DNA of 64,000 nucleotides from positions 38,650 to 102,649 of the forward strand of contig JAGAOT010000026.1 in the NCBI GenBank assembly GCA_017623615.1, read 5' to 3'. The position numbers and the translations under genes were made by a program. The notes below the pieces were generated by a model. It did no database searches and had not been told where the DNA came from. It saw nothing but the letters and a program-made list of their open reading frames with translations. Origin of the DNA: Clostridia bacterium (GTDB lineage: Bacteria; Bacillota; Clostridia; Oscillospirales; Acutalibacteraceae). Below, one piece after another: positions 1 through 8,264 of the stretch. Position 1 is the first letter of the stretch. Every line of letters begins with the position of its first letter.

Positions 1-1
1 T

Positions 2-970
2 AACACCGCACTAATCCGCCGAAGAATAAGGGACACCGCCCTTACCATGGAAATTTATTCTGTCGGCAAGGTTTCGCAAACCGATGTCGTTATCTGCTAC
101 ATGAAGAACAGGGTTAATGGCAAAATGCTGAATGCCCTGCAGAAAAAGCTTAAATCAATAAGCGTAAATTCGCTCACAATGGGTCAGCAGAGCCTGATTG
201 ACTGCCTTGTGCCGAAGCAGTGGATAAACCCTTTTCCGAAAGTGCGCTACACCGAAAGACCCGATGCTGCCGCCGCAAGCGTGCTTGAAGGAAGTCTGGT
301 CGTGCTCACGGATAATTCACCCGCAGCAATGATAATTCCGTCTGGTATCTTCGACTTTTTGCAGGATACCAACGATTACTATATGTCGCCCGTTATCGGC
401 TCATACATGCGCATAATTCGAATGGCAATCTTCGGTATGACGATGCTGCTCATTCCGATATGGCTTCTGCTTGTTCAAAATCCGCAATATATCCCCGATT
501 GGCTGGAGTTTATAAAAATAGAAGAGCCGAACACCGTTCCAATCGTTGCCCAGCTCTTTATTGTTGAAGTTGTAATTGATGCCATGCGCCTTGCTTCAAT
601 CAACACGCCGCAGTCATTAAGCAGCTCATTCGGCGTTATCGGCGCACTTGTTCTCGGCGAATTTGCCGTTTCGGCGGGTTGGTTTGTGGCCGAGATTGTG
701 CTCTACATGGCGTTTGTTGCTCTGACTAATTTCACACAGCCCAGTTTCGAGCTCGGCTATGCGTTCAAGCTTTTCAGAATGATGCTCATTGCGCTTATAG
801 CTCTGTTTAATATTTGGGGCTTTATCGCGGGAATTTTGCTGATTGTTGCCGAACTCGCAACAACCAAAACCGTTACGGGTCAATGCTATCTCTATCCGCT
901 CATTCCGTTCAACGGCAAAGCCCTCACAAGCTTGCTTTTAAGAAAACCGTTGAGTAAGAAGAATAATTAA
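2..970 (+). CDS. Spore germination protein, GerA/SpoVAF family (5'-partial)
   Basis: The frame is open to the left window edge and the residues before the first ATG (position 47) read NTALIRRRIRD, a stretch typical of GerA A-subunits, so the gene starts outside the window. The soluble part carries NPFPKVRYTERPD and an LVVLTDNSP segment; about five hydrophobic helices follow, then a short basic tail. The family sits in the inner spore membrane and takes part in germinant sensing or ion and DPA release. The YTERPD and DNSP wording is closer to SpoVAF than to GerAA, but the paralogue cannot be settled from a fragment. It is the first of two sporulation markers here, with spoVAC at 54368. Confidence 0.88.
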   Translation, partial: NTALIRRRIRDTALTMEIYSVGKVSQTDVVICYMKNRVNGKMLNALQKKLKSISVNSLTMGQQSLIDCLVPKQWINPFPKVRYTERPDAAAASVLEGSLVVLTDNSPAAMIIPSGIFDFLQDTNDYYMSPVIGSYMRIIRMAIFGMTMLLIPIWLLLVQNPQYIPDWLEFIKIEEPNTVPIVAQLFIVEVVIDAMRLASINTPQSLSSSFGVIGALVLGEFAVSAGWFVAEIVLYMAFVALTNFTQPSFELGYAFKLFRMMLIALIALFNIWGFIAGILLIVAELATTKTVTGQCYLYPLIPFNGKALTSLLLRKPLSKKNN

Positions 971-994
971 TTTTGAGTTGCCCCTCGAAGATGT

Positions 995-1221
995 GTAGGG
1001 GTTGATGCCCACATCGACCCTTTGTTGTTCTTACGTTTTGTTGTGCACCTTACGGTGCACGCGGCGGGATGAGTTATCCCGCCGCAAAAATCATAACTTT
1101 CGGGACGACACAGAGGTCGTTCCCTACACGATTGTCAAAACAACGGCAATACCGTAGGGGCGATTCACGAATCGCCCGCAAACCCGCGCAAATTTAAACG
1201 GGAGGTCACCAACCCCTACAC
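995..1221. repeat. Cluster of six short palindromic units, several with a GTAGGG(G) cap
   Basis: The 296-base gap between the germination gene and mtaB holds no gene. It is packed with inverted repeats: 995-1020 (GTAGGGG cap; arms GGGTTGATG and CATCGACCC), 1044-1061 (GTGCACC/GGTGCAC), 1061-1085 (GCGGCGGGAT/ATCCCGCCGC), 1102-1129 (GGGACGAC/GTCGTTCCC with the cap inverted at the right end), 1154-1178 (GTAGGGG cap; GGGCGATTC/GAATCGCCC) and 1200-1222 (inverted cap at the right end). The units are in mixed orientation. Related units lie at 13151, 20359, 22941 and 46830. They look like REP-type, non-coding dispersed elements. Confidence 0.72.
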
Positions 1222-1225
1222 ACCA

Positions 1226-1263
1226 AACAAAAATGCGATGCCGTAAACTTTCGGCACCGCATT
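1226..1263 (-). terminator. Terminator of mtaB
   Basis: On the minus strand, arms AATGCGGTGCCG and CGGCATCGCATT (one mismatch, 8-base loop) are followed by a T-rich run, four bases past the mtaB stop codon. Confidence 0.7.
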
Positions 1264-1266
1264 CAG

Positions 1267-2547
1267 TTATATCTTCCCAACACAGAAATCGCCGTCAACA
1301 GCGGTGATTTCTGTTTTTATTATGCCGTGGAGTTCTTTTTCGGCAGCAATTTTGACGGGGGTGTAGTTTGCCGTGTAGCCCTGCGCAAATCCGCCGTGAT
1401 ATTCCTCAACAAGCACCTCGAGCGTTTTGCCGATTTGCTCTTTCAGAAAATCCTGCCTTATCTTTTCGCATGCGGTGCTCATTTTTGCCGCCCTGCGCTC
1501 TTTTTCAGCCTTTTCAATCTGGTCGGGCATTTTCGCTGCGGGAGTCCCCGGTCTTATTGAATAGGGGAACACATGCACCTTTTCAAAGCCGACCTTTTCG
1601 GCGAATTTGAGCGAAGCTTCAAAATCCTGCTCCGTTTCTCCGGGGAAGCCGACCATGATATCCGTTGTGATTGTTGTGCCGTCAAAGGCTTCGCGAAGTT
1701 TTCGGCAAAGCTCATAATATTCCGCGCTGTCATAGTGTCTGTTCATGCGCTTTAACGTGCTGTCGCACCCGCTCTGGAGCGATATATGGAACTGCGGGCA
1801 GAATTTGGGGATTTCGGCAAGCCCCGCAATAATATCATCGGTGATATGGTCGGGCTCAAGCGAGCCGAGACGCACTCTTTTTATGCCGTCAAACGATGCC
1901 GCAAGCCTGACCGCATCAACTATGTTGAAATCCGCACCCATGCCGTAGGCGGAAAGATTGATGCCGACAAGCACAATCTCGGAAAATCCGTTTTTTTCAA
2001 GCGCAGAAATTTCCTCTTTCAGCTTATCAAGCGGCTTTGAGCGCACTCTGCCCCTTGCGTAGGGAATAATACAATAAGAACAAAAACGGTTGCAGCCGTC
2101 CTCAATCTTAACGCTCGCCCTTGTCCTTTCACGAAAGGAGCATATTGTGTCGCCCTGAAAAACCTCGCCCGATTTATGCTGTTCAACGGCAACTATCCTG
2201 CCGCTGTTGTCGATATACTGCATTATGTAGTCATAAAGCATGCGGTTACTTTTATTGCCGATAACGATGTCGGCTTCGCCCAGTTCGCCGCTTGCTTCGG
2301 GAAATGCCTGAGGCATACAGCCCGTGAGCACGACGATGCTGTCGGGGTGCTGCTTTTTAAATCGGCGCACAGCCTGCCTTGTTTTTCTGTCGCTCTCGGC
2401 AGTTACCGTGCATGAATTTATAACATAAACATCGGCTTGCTCGGAGTGGTCAGTTATCTCAAATCCGCGGCTTTCAAGGCTTTGCGCCATTGCCTGCGAC
2501 TCATATTGATTAACCTTGCAGCCGAGGGTATAAAATGCGGCTTTCAT
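1267..2547 (-). CDS. mtaB: tRNA (t6A37) methylthiotransferase MtaB
   Basis: Radical-SAM methylthiotransferase that adds a methylthio group to C2 of t6A at position 37 of ANN-decoding tRNAs. The N-terminal UPF0004 domain opens with YTLGCKVNQYES and supplies Cys10, Cys46 and Cys77 for the auxiliary 4Fe-4S cluster; the radical-SAM motif CNRFCSYC gives Cys152, Cys156 and Cys159. The final 60 residues match a TRAM-like tail. A GTG start three codons upstream is possible, but AAAGGTG sits at proper distance from the ATG at 2547, so that start is chosen (426 aa). It is monocistronic, with its own promoter and terminator. The LGCKVNQYES wording separates MtaB from MiaB and RimO. Confidence 0.93.
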   Translation of the reverse strand: MKAAFYTLGCKVNQYESQAMAQSLESRGFEITDHSEQADVYVINSCTVTAESDRKTRQAVRRFKKQHPDSIVVLTGCMPQAFPEASGELGEADIVIGNKSNRMLYDYIMQYIDNSGRIVAVEQHKSGEVFQGDTICSFRERTRASVKIEDGCNRFCSYCIIPYARGRVRSKPLDKLKEEISALEKNGFSEIVLVGINLSAYGMGADFNIVDAVRLAASFDGIKRVRLGSLEPDHITDDIIAGLAEIPKFCPQFHISLQSGCDSTLKRMNRHYDSAEYYELCRKLREAFDGTTITTDIMVGFPGETEQDFEASLKFAEKVGFEKVHVFPYSIRPGTPAAKMPDQIEKAEKERRAAKMSTACEKIRQDFLKEQIGKTLEVLVEEYHGGFAQGYTANYTPVKIAAEKELHGIIKTEITAVDGDFCVGKI

Positions 2548-2578
2548 AGAAATCACCTTTTCAGATTAAACTAAATGA

Positions 2579-2607
2579 ATTATAGCAGAAAAATCTGTGA
2601 TAATCAA
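2579..2607 (-). promoter_or_regulatory. Sigma-A type promoter of mtaB
   Basis: Minus-strand TTGATT, 17-base spacer, TATAAT, about 30 bases before the mtaB start. Confidence 0.65.
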
Positions 2608-2672
2608 TGTTATTAATTACATATATTTATTTGGGGTGAAAACACTTGACCCCGTGTGAAAGGGGAGTTGAT

Positions 2673-3818
2673 ATGAAAAAATTTTTAGCTGTTATTTTGT
2701 CAGCCGTTTTGCTGGCGGTGTGTGTGCCCGCATATGCGGCGGAGTCTGCAACGCCCGTTGAAATCAAAGCAAAGGCGGCGGTGCTTATGGATGCCTCAAC
2801 GGGAAAGGTGCTTATGCGGCATAACGAAAACGAAAAGCTCTATCCCGCCTCCGTAACAAAAATCATGCCGCTTCTGCTCGTGTGCGAGGCGATTGACGGG
2901 GGCAGGATTTCGCTTGCCGATGTTGTGACGGTCAGCGGCTCTGCGGCATCAAAGGGCGGCTCGCAGATATGGCTCAAGGAGGGCGAGCAGATGACGGTTG
3001 ACGAGCTGCTCAAAGCAACCGCCGTTTACAGCGCAAACGATGCCTGCACGGCTTTGGGCGAATACATAGCGGGCAGCGACGAGGCGTTTGTTAAAATGCT
3101 CAATGACCGCGCAACGGAGCTCGGCATGACGAATACTCATTTTGAAAACTGCACGGGTCTTGACGACACAACGGAAAACCACTTGACCACCGCCATGGAT
3201 GTTGCGATTATGTCGCGTGAGCTTCTGAAGCATGAGCTTATCATGAATTACACAACGATATGGATGGATTCCCTGCGAAACGGTCAGACGGAGCTTGTCA
3301 ACACAAACAAGCTTGTGCGTTTTTATGAGGGTGCGACGGGTCTGAAAACGGGCACAACCTCAAAGGCAGGGTGCTGCGTTTCCGCAAGTGCACTTCGCGA
3401 CGGCACGCATCTTATCGCCGTTGTAATGGGCAGCGACAACAGTACGGACAGGTTTGAAACCGCAAAAGCAATGCTCAACTGGGGCTTTGCAAATTATTCA
3501 ACCGTTACCCCTGCAATCGACACTTCGCTCATTCCCGATGTAGGGGTGCTCAACGGAGTTGTTGAGAGCATAAGCCCGAAAATCCCGCAGGCACAGCCCG
3601 TTTTGATTGAAAAGGGCAGGGAGGGGGATATAACCCAGACGATTGACCTTGCGGTTGATGTTGCCGCGCCCGTTGAGCAGGGTCAGGTGCTGGGCACGGT
3701 TACATTCAGGCTCGGTGACGAGGTTTTGGGCGAATATAACCTCACCGCACCCGATTCCGTTAAGGCACTTACTTTTTCAATCGTTTTCACGCGGATTTTG
3801 CGGGCAATAGCATCTTAA
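2673..3818 (+). CDS. dacF: D-alanyl-D-alanine carboxypeptidase (DacF-type PBP)
   Basis: Low-molecular-weight penicillin-binding protein (peptidase S11) that trims the terminal D-Ala from peptidoglycan stem peptides outside the membrane. The ATG at 2673 follows AAAGGGGAG and begins a signal peptide (MKKFLAVILSAVLL, cut near AYA-AES); the longer TTG reading lacks support. Active-site motifs are all present: S60-V-T-K63, S120-A-N122 and K225-T-G. A C-terminal beta-rich PBP5-like domain (about 290-381) follows; the membrane anchor helix is short or weak. DacF in Bacillus acts in the forespore, but a vegetative DacA role is equally possible. A strong terminator follows. Confidence 0.92.
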   Translation: MKKFLAVILSAVLLAVCVPAYAAESATPVEIKAKAAVLMDASTGKVLMRHNENEKLYPASVTKIMPLLLVCEAIDGGRISLADVVTVSGSAASKGGSQIWLKEGEQMTVDELLKATAVYSANDACTALGEYIAGSDEAFVKMLNDRATELGMTNTHFENCTGLDDTTENHLTTAMDVAIMSRELLKHELIMNYTTIWMDSLRNGQTELVNTNKLVRFYEGATGLKTGTTSKAGCCVSASALRDGTHLIAVVMGSDNSTDRFETAKAMLNWGFANYSTVTPAIDTSLIPDVGVLNGVVESISPKIPQAQPVLIEKGREGDITQTIDLAVDVAAPVEQGQVLGTVTFRLGDEVLGEYNLTAPDSVKALTFSIVFTRILRAIAS

Positions 3819-3849
3819 ACCATTTGCAATATTCTTATAAATATGATAG

Positions 3850-3897
3850 AATAAATACGGCAAAAGAAATTTATGCCGTATTTATTCTGTTTTTTTG
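3850..3897 (+). terminator. Terminator after dacF
   Basis: Perfect 13-bp stem, AATAAATACGGCA (3850-3862) with TGCCGTATTTATT (3874-3886), followed by CTG and seven T. Confidence 0.85.
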
Positions 3898-3948
3898 CAA
3901 AAATACCCTTATTTAAAAAATAATTATAATAAATTTTACTTTTTTCTG

Positions 3949-3977
3949 TTGCAATGCGAGCGTTTATAGGGTAAAAT
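3949..3977 (+). promoter_or_regulatory. Promoter of pgi
   Basis: TTGCAA (3949-3954), 17-base spacer, TAAAAT (3972-3977), in an AT-rich stretch after the dacF terminator. Confidence 0.65.
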
Positions 3978-4024
3978 ATATTAAATAACTATTGTTTTTT
4001 ACAGCAGGGGTGTAATTAAAAGAG

Positions 4025-5362
4025 ATGGCAATGAAACTCAATCTCAACTATGCGGGCGAATATGCCTGCAAAGAAAAGCTTGAGGCAATGCAGGCAGAGG
4101 TTTCCAAAGCTCATGCAATGCTTCATGAGGGCACAGGTCTCGGCAGCGATTTTCTCGGCTGGGTTGACCTGCCCGTAACTTATGACAAGGCGGAATTTGC
4201 GGAAATTAAAGAATGCGCCGAAAAAATCAAAAAGGATTCCGAGGTGCTCGTTGTTCTCGGCATCGGCGGCTCATATCTCGGAGCCAGAGCGGCTATCGAA
4301 TTTATAAAGTCCAACAACTATAATCTTGTCAAAAAGGATACCCCCGAAATTTATTTCGGCGGCAATACAATCAGCTCTTCGGCTGTTGCGGAGCTTATCA
4401 AGCTCATCGAGGGCAAGGATTTCTCAATCAATGTTATCTCCAAGTCCGGCACAACAACCGAAACTGCAATAGCTTTCCGTATCTTTAAAAAGCTTGCCGA
4501 GGAAAAATACGGCAAGGAAGAAGCGGCAAAGCGTATTTATGTTACAACGGACAAGTCCAGAGGAGCTCTCAAAGCTCTTGCTGACAGCGAAGGCTACAAA
4601 ACCTTTGTTGTTCCCGACGATGTAGGCGGCAGATATTCCGTGCTCACGGCAGTTGGTCTGCTTCCCATAGCTGTTGCGGGCATTGATATCGATGCTCTCA
4701 TGCAGGGTGCGGCGGATGCGAGAGAGGCTTATCTTACGGACGACGTTGCGGCAAACGATTGCTACAAATATGCGGCAATCAGAAATTTGCTCTATCGCGG
4801 CGGCAAAAAGCTTGAGATGATGGCAGCTTATGAGCCTTCGATGACCCTTTGGTGCGAATGGTTCAAGCAGCTTTTCGGCGAAAGCGAAGGCAAGGATTTC
4901 AAGGGAATTTACCCAACCTCCGCAATCTTTTCAACCGATTTGCATTCGCTCGGTCAGTATATTCAGCAGGGTGAGCGCAGCCTGTTTGAAACCGTAATCT
5001 GGGTCAACGACCCCAAAACAGACGTTGAAATTGAATTTGACGATATCAACGGCGACGGTCTTAATTTCGTTGCGGGTAAAACAGTTCACTATGTCAACAG
5101 CAAGGCTTTTGCGGGCACTGTCCTTGCCCACACGGATGGCGACGTTCCCAACATTGTTATTGAAATTGACAAGCAGGATGAATATACTCTCGGCTGGATG
5201 ATTTATTTCTTTGAAAAGGCATGCGGCATTTCGGGCTACATTCTCGGCGTTAATCCCTTCGACCAGCCCGGCGTTGAGAGCTATAAAAAGAATATGTTCG
5301 CCCTTCTCGGCAAACCCGGCTATGAAGCAGAGAAAGAGGCGCTTGAAGCAAGACTCAAATAA
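4025..5362 (+). CDS. pgi: Glucose-6-phosphate isomerase
   Basis: Interconverts glucose 6-phosphate and fructose 6-phosphate in the cytoplasm. The length (445 aa) is that of the compact Firmicutes form. Visible motifs are the SIS phosphate-binding stretch [12 protein letters not shown], the family signature [24 protein letters not shown] around the catalytic Glu, and [13 protein letters not shown] near the end. Two ATGs lie two codons apart (4025 and 4031); the first is used. It has its own promoter, and a P-loop gene follows 20 bases after its stop, probably cotranscribed. Confidence 0.96.
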   Translation: MAMKLNLNYAGEYACKEKLEAMQAEVSKAHAMLHEGTGLGSDFLGWVDLPVTYDKAEFAEIKECAEKIKKDSEVLVVLGIGGSYLGARAAIEFIKSNNYNLVKKDTPEIYFGGNTISSSAVAELIKLIEGKDFSINVISKSGTTTETAIAFRIFKKLAEEKYGKEEAAKRIYVTTDKSRGALKALADSEGYKTFVVPDDVGGRYSVLTAVGLLPIAVAGIDIDALMQGAADAREAYLTDDVAANDCYKYAAIRNLLYRGGKKLEMMAAYEPSMTLWCEWFKQLFGESEGKDFKGIYPTSAIFSTDLHSLGQYIQQGERSLFETVIWVNDPKTDVEIEFDDINGDGLNFVAGKTVHYVNSKAFAGTVLAHTDGDVPNIVIEIDKQDEYTLGWMIYFFEKACGISGYILGVNPFDQPGVESYKKNMFALLGKPGYEAEKEALEARLK

Positions 5363-5382
5363 ACACACAGGAGGATTTCAAA

Positions 5383-5799
5383 ATGGTAAAACTCATTATC
5401 GGTAACAAAGGTTCAGGCAAAACAAAAAGGCTTATCGAGCTTGTCAACGGCGCAGTTGAAAAGTCCAACGGCAATGTTGTATGCATCGAAAAAGAAAGAC
5501 TTTTGACATATGATGTCAACTACAGAGCAAGACTTGTTGAAACCGACCATTATAAAGTTTCGGGCTATGATGCATTCTATGGCTTCCTTTGCGGCATTGT
5601 TGCGGGCGACCACGACATAACAGACATTCTTGTTGATGCAACTCTCAAGATTGGCGGCAGAGATTATGAGGCTCTTGCAAACTTCCTTGAAAAGGTTGCT
5701 GAGCTCAGCAAGATTGCAGAGCAGGATATAACATTCACCATTTCATGCGATGAATGCGACCTTCCCGAAAGAATTTTTACATTTTGCGAAAAAATCTGA
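5383..5799 (+). CDS. Small P-loop ATPase-like protein, function unknown
   Basis: A 138-aa cytoplasmic protein starting after a strong AGGAGG site. It opens with MVKLIIGNKGSGKT, a Walker A motif at residues 7-14, with DITDILVDATLKIGG later as a possible Walker B-like strand. There are no membrane segments. Small NTP-binding proteins of this type are conserved in Clostridia without assigned function; automated pipelines sometimes call them twitching-motility or PilT-like because of the P-loop alone, which is not supported here. It lies 20 bases after pgi and is followed by the separate yceD promoter. Confidence 0.75.
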   Translation: MVKLIIGNKGSGKTKRLIELVNGAVEKSNGNVVCIEKERLLTYDVNYRARLVETDHYKVSGYDAFYGFLCGIVAGDHDITDILVDATLKIGGRDYEALANFLEKVAELSKIAEQDITFTISCDECDLPERIFTFCEKI

Positions 5800-5818
5800 A
5801 TTTAAGTCAAAATTTTAG

Positions 5819-5847
5819 TTGACAAATCGCGCCAACAACTATATAAT
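5819..5847 (+). promoter_or_regulatory. Consensus promoter of yceD-rpmF
   Basis: TTGACA (5819-5824), exactly 17 bases, TATAAT (5842-5847): a full-consensus sigma-A promoter, fitting a ribosomal protein operon. Confidence 0.85.
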
Positions 5848-5876
5848 ATTTTGTGCGTGATTTTAGGTGTAAATTT

Positions 5877-6371
5877 ATGATATTGGATTTAGAACCTATT
5901 TTTAATAACGAGGGCATGGTCAAGGAGTTCGATTTCGAGCTTGACCTTTCCGAGCAGGAAATTTCCGGAACAAAGCCGTTTACAACGCCTGTCAGGGTTA
6001 AAGGCTCTGCCGGCAACTATACGGGCATTGTTGAAATGCGCGCCAAAGCGGAGTTTGAGCTTGAAACAAGCTGTGACCGCTGCGCAAAGCCGATAAAGCC
6101 CGCCATTGTAACGGATATTTTCCACACTCTCGTTACCCACCTTAACGACGAAACTAATGACGAGCTTTTGCTTGTTAACGAGCTTCGCTTTGATTTGAAA
6201 CCGCTTATAACCGAGGATATCTTCCTTGATTTTCCTGCAAAGCTTCTTTGCGACGAGGAGTGTAAGGGAGTCTGCCCGAGATGCGGCAAGAATCTTAACA
6301 CAGGTTCATGCAGCTGCGAAAAAGAAATTGACCCGCGTCTTGCGGCGCTTAAGCAGCTTTTGGATAATTAA
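5877..6371 (+). CDS. yceD: YceD/DUF177 family protein
   Basis: Member of the DUF177 family, found next to rpmF across bacteria; plant and E. coli homologues are linked to 23S rRNA accumulation and 50S assembly. Cysteine pairs CDRCAKP (middle) and CDEECKGVCPRCGKNL plus CSC (C-terminal) suggest metal binding. Reading can begin at GTG 5853, but that lies just past the -10 box; AGGTG at 5864-5868 places the start at ATG 5877 (164 aa). rpmF begins about 50 bases downstream in the same transcript. Confidence 0.88.
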   Translation: MILDLEPIFNNEGMVKEFDFELDLSEQEISGTKPFTTPVRVKGSAGNYTGIVEMRAKAEFELETSCDRCAKPIKPAIVTDIFHTLVTHLNDETNDELLLVNELRFDLKPLITEDIFLDFPAKLLCDEECKGVCPRCGKNLNTGSCSCEKEIDPRLAALKQLLDN

Positions 6372-6422
6372 AACAAAAACCTCACGGTTTAATAAAGCAC
6401 AAAATTAAGGAGGTGCTTAGGC

Positions 6423-6605
6423 ATGGCAGTACCCAAGAGAAGAGTTTCTAAGGCAAGAAGAGACAAGAGACGCTCCAACGTTTGGAAGATGAACGCTCCC
6501 CAGCTTGAGAAGTGCTCAAACTGCGGTGAGTACAAGAGAGCTCACAGACTTTGCCCCGAGTGCGGTTATTATAACGGCAAACAGGTAGTTGTTAAGGAAG
6601 CATAA
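6423..6605 (+). CDS. rpmF: 50S ribosomal protein bL32 (zinc-binding C+ form)
   Basis: The 60-residue large-subunit protein begins MAVPKRRVSKARRDKRRS, the invariant basic head of bL32. Four cysteines (C31, C34, C44, C47; CSNC and CPEC) form the zinc ribbon of the C+ paralogue. The AAGGAGG site lies just before the ATG. It is cotranscribed with yceD and closed by a strong terminator. Confidence 0.98.
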   Translation: MAVPKRRVSKARRDKRRSNVWKMNAPQLEKCSNCGEYKRAHRLCPECGYYNGKQVVVKEA

Positions 6606-6618
6606 GTCAAAATAAAGC

Positions 6619-6650
6619 GGCAGAGGTACGTGTACCCCTGCCTTTTATTT
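6619..6650 (+). terminator. Terminator after rpmF
   Basis: Stem GGCAGAGGTAC (6619-6629) with GTACCCCTGCC (6632-6642), one mismatch, followed by TTTTATTTTTT. Confidence 0.85.
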
Positions 6651-6727
6651 TTTATAATCGCAAAAACAAATCTTGGTGCCTATAATTCCGTTATTGCGGT
6701 TTGAAATCGGATAAAGGAGAACTTTAT

Positions 6728-7813
6728 ATGATTAAAAAAATGCTGAAAGAATTGAATCTTCCGTCGCCGCTTGAGGTTGGCGGCAAAAGGGCTGAAACAG
6801 TTGAAGAGTGGCAGAGAGTCAGACCCGCTGTTTTAAAAATCATGCAGGAGTGCGAATACGGCTATATCCCCGATGCGCCCGAAAGGATTTCTTTTAATGT
6901 TGTTGAGGATGACCCGATACGATATTGCGCGGGCAAGGCGGCTTATATGGAGCTTGAAGCGGTCTGCACCGTCAACGGCGAGGAGTTCAAATTCCCGTTT
7001 ACCTATGTTTATCCGAAAAAAGGCGGCAAATTCAAAACCTTTGTGCATATCAATTTCAGACCCGATGTGCCCGATAAATATATGCCCACCGAGGAAATAA
7101 TCGACAACGGTTTTGCCTGCGCTTCGTTCTGTTATCAAAATGTAACAAGCGATGACGGCGATTTCACAAACGGCTTGGCGGGAGTGATTTATAAAAGCAA
7201 TGCACGCACCGCATATTCGCCCGGCAAGATTGCCATGTGGGCATGGGCAGCAATGAGAGTTATGGACTTTTTGCAGACCCGTGACGAGGTGGATAAAGAG
7301 AATATCTGCGTTTGCGGGCATTCAAGGCTCGGTAAAACAGCCCTTTTAACCGCGGCGATTGATGAACGCTTTGCGGCTGTTCATTCAAATTGCTCGGGTT
7401 GCAGCGGCGATTCGCTCAACAGAGGCAAGTCGGAGGGCAACGAAACAATCGGTGATATCATTGACCGTTTTGAATTTTGGTTTTGCGAGAATTATAAAAA
7501 TTTCTACGGCAAGGATGATGAAACGCCTTTTGAACAGCATTTTCTTTCCGCGCTCATTGCACCGAGAAGATTGCATATAGCTTCCGCCAAGGAGGATATT
7601 TGGGCGGGCCCGAAGCTTGAATTTCTTTTCTGCGCCGCATCAAGCGAGGTTTATGAGCTTTACGGTAAAAAGGGCTTCGTTTATGAGAATGAAGATTTCC
7701 TCAAGGCGGGCAAACATCTGAATGAGGGCGATGTCGGTCTTTGCTTCAGAGAGGGCAGGCACTATTTTTCGCGCGATGACTGGCATGGGCTGTTTGACTT
7801 CATGAATAAATAG
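6728..7813 (+). CDS. CE15-like glucuronoyl esterase / alpha/beta hydrolase
   Basis: An alpha/beta-hydrolase of 361 aa resembling carbohydrate esterase family 15, which cuts ester links between glucuronic acid and lignin alcohols or methyl groups. The nucleophile motif is GHSRLGK (Ser199), the CE15 hallmark with His in place of the usual Cys. ALIAPRRLHIASAKEDIW (about 275-292) and the terminal DDWHGLFDF (catalytic His353) match the family plan. There is no signal peptide, so the protein is predicted cytosolic, unlike fungal CE15 enzymes. AAAGGAG precedes ATG 6728; an upstream TTG is rejected. It is monocistronic. The substrate may be a small imported uronoyl ester. Confidence 0.78.
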   Translation: MIKKMLKELNLPSPLEVGGKRAETVEEWQRVRPAVLKIMQECEYGYIPDAPERISFNVVEDDPIRYCAGKAAYMELEAVCTVNGEEFKFPFTYVYPKKGGKFKTFVHINFRPDVPDKYMPTEEIIDNGFACASFCYQNVTSDDGDFTNGLAGVIYKSNARTAYSPGKIAMWAWAAMRVMDFLQTRDEVDKENICVCGHSRLGKTALLTAAIDERFAAVHSNCSGCSGDSLNRGKSEGNETIGDIIDRFEFWFCENYKNFYGKDDETPFEQHFLSALIAPRRLHIASAKEDIWAGPKLEFLFCAASSEVYELYGKKGFVYENEDFLKAGKHLNEGDVGLCFREGRHYFSRDDWHGLFDFMNK

Positions 7814-7858
7814 TGGACTGTCTCACAAGGCGAAGAACAAAAGAAAAAAATAAAATTT

Positions 7859-7902
7859 AAAGCGGCTTGCATTGGTTAAATTCCAACGCAAGCCGCTTTT
7901 TT
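7859..7902. terminator. Bidirectional terminator between convergent genes
   Basis: AAGCGGCTTGC-ATTGG pairs with CCAA-CGCAAGCCGCTT (near-perfect stem, 7-base loop) with T6 on the plus side and an A-rich run on the other side. It serves the esterase and the minus-strand gene that ends at 7901. Confidence 0.85.
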
Positions 7903-8254
7903 ATACTTTTTTAATCCTCTTTATTAACCCTGCCGATATTCCGATGAGTGAGCCGACGGCGCAGGGGATGAGTGTTGCCAAAAAGCTGAAAAGAAATTCA
8001 AAAGTGCCGAAAATGAAAAACGGCAGAAATGTGTGAGCCAAAAGCATAACCGCGGCAAAGAGGAAAACCCAAACGGTTTTTTTATAAACCAGCACGGCGG
8101 TTGAAATAAGAGCGGTCAGAGGAAAAACAATGTAAAGCGCAATGAGTGAAAAGCCCATTTCATCGCCGCCAGGCAGCAAAAGCCCCCAGATAAGAAATAC
8201 GATAAATTCCGAAATAACGGCGGAAACGGAAATAATTGCGGCTTTGTTTTTCAT
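7901..8254 (-). CDS. Small four-helix membrane protein, unknown function
   Basis: The 117-residue protein consists of four hydrophobic segments (about 7-28, 37-57, 63-83 and 86-110) and ends in a basic cluster KRIKKV, suggesting a cytoplasmic C-terminus. I do not recognise the family. It starts 10 bases after the TraX-like gene's stop on the same strand, so the two probably share a transcript. Confidence 0.6.
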   Translation of the reverse strand: MKNKAAIISVSAVISEFIVFLIWGLLLPGGDEMGFSLIALYIVFPLTALISTAVLVYKKTVWVFLFAAVMLLAHTFLPFFIFGTFEFLFSFLATLIPCAVGSLIGISAGLIKRIKKV

Positions 8255-8264
8255 AAAATCACTC

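Noticed and set aside
995-1221. CRISPR array
   Set aside because: Units differ in sequence, spacing and orientation; there is no constant repeat of array length and no cas gene.
5413-5613. Antisense reading frames opposite housekeeping genes
   Set aside because: They follow the codon bias of the sense genes, lack ribosome sites and show no recognisable protein.
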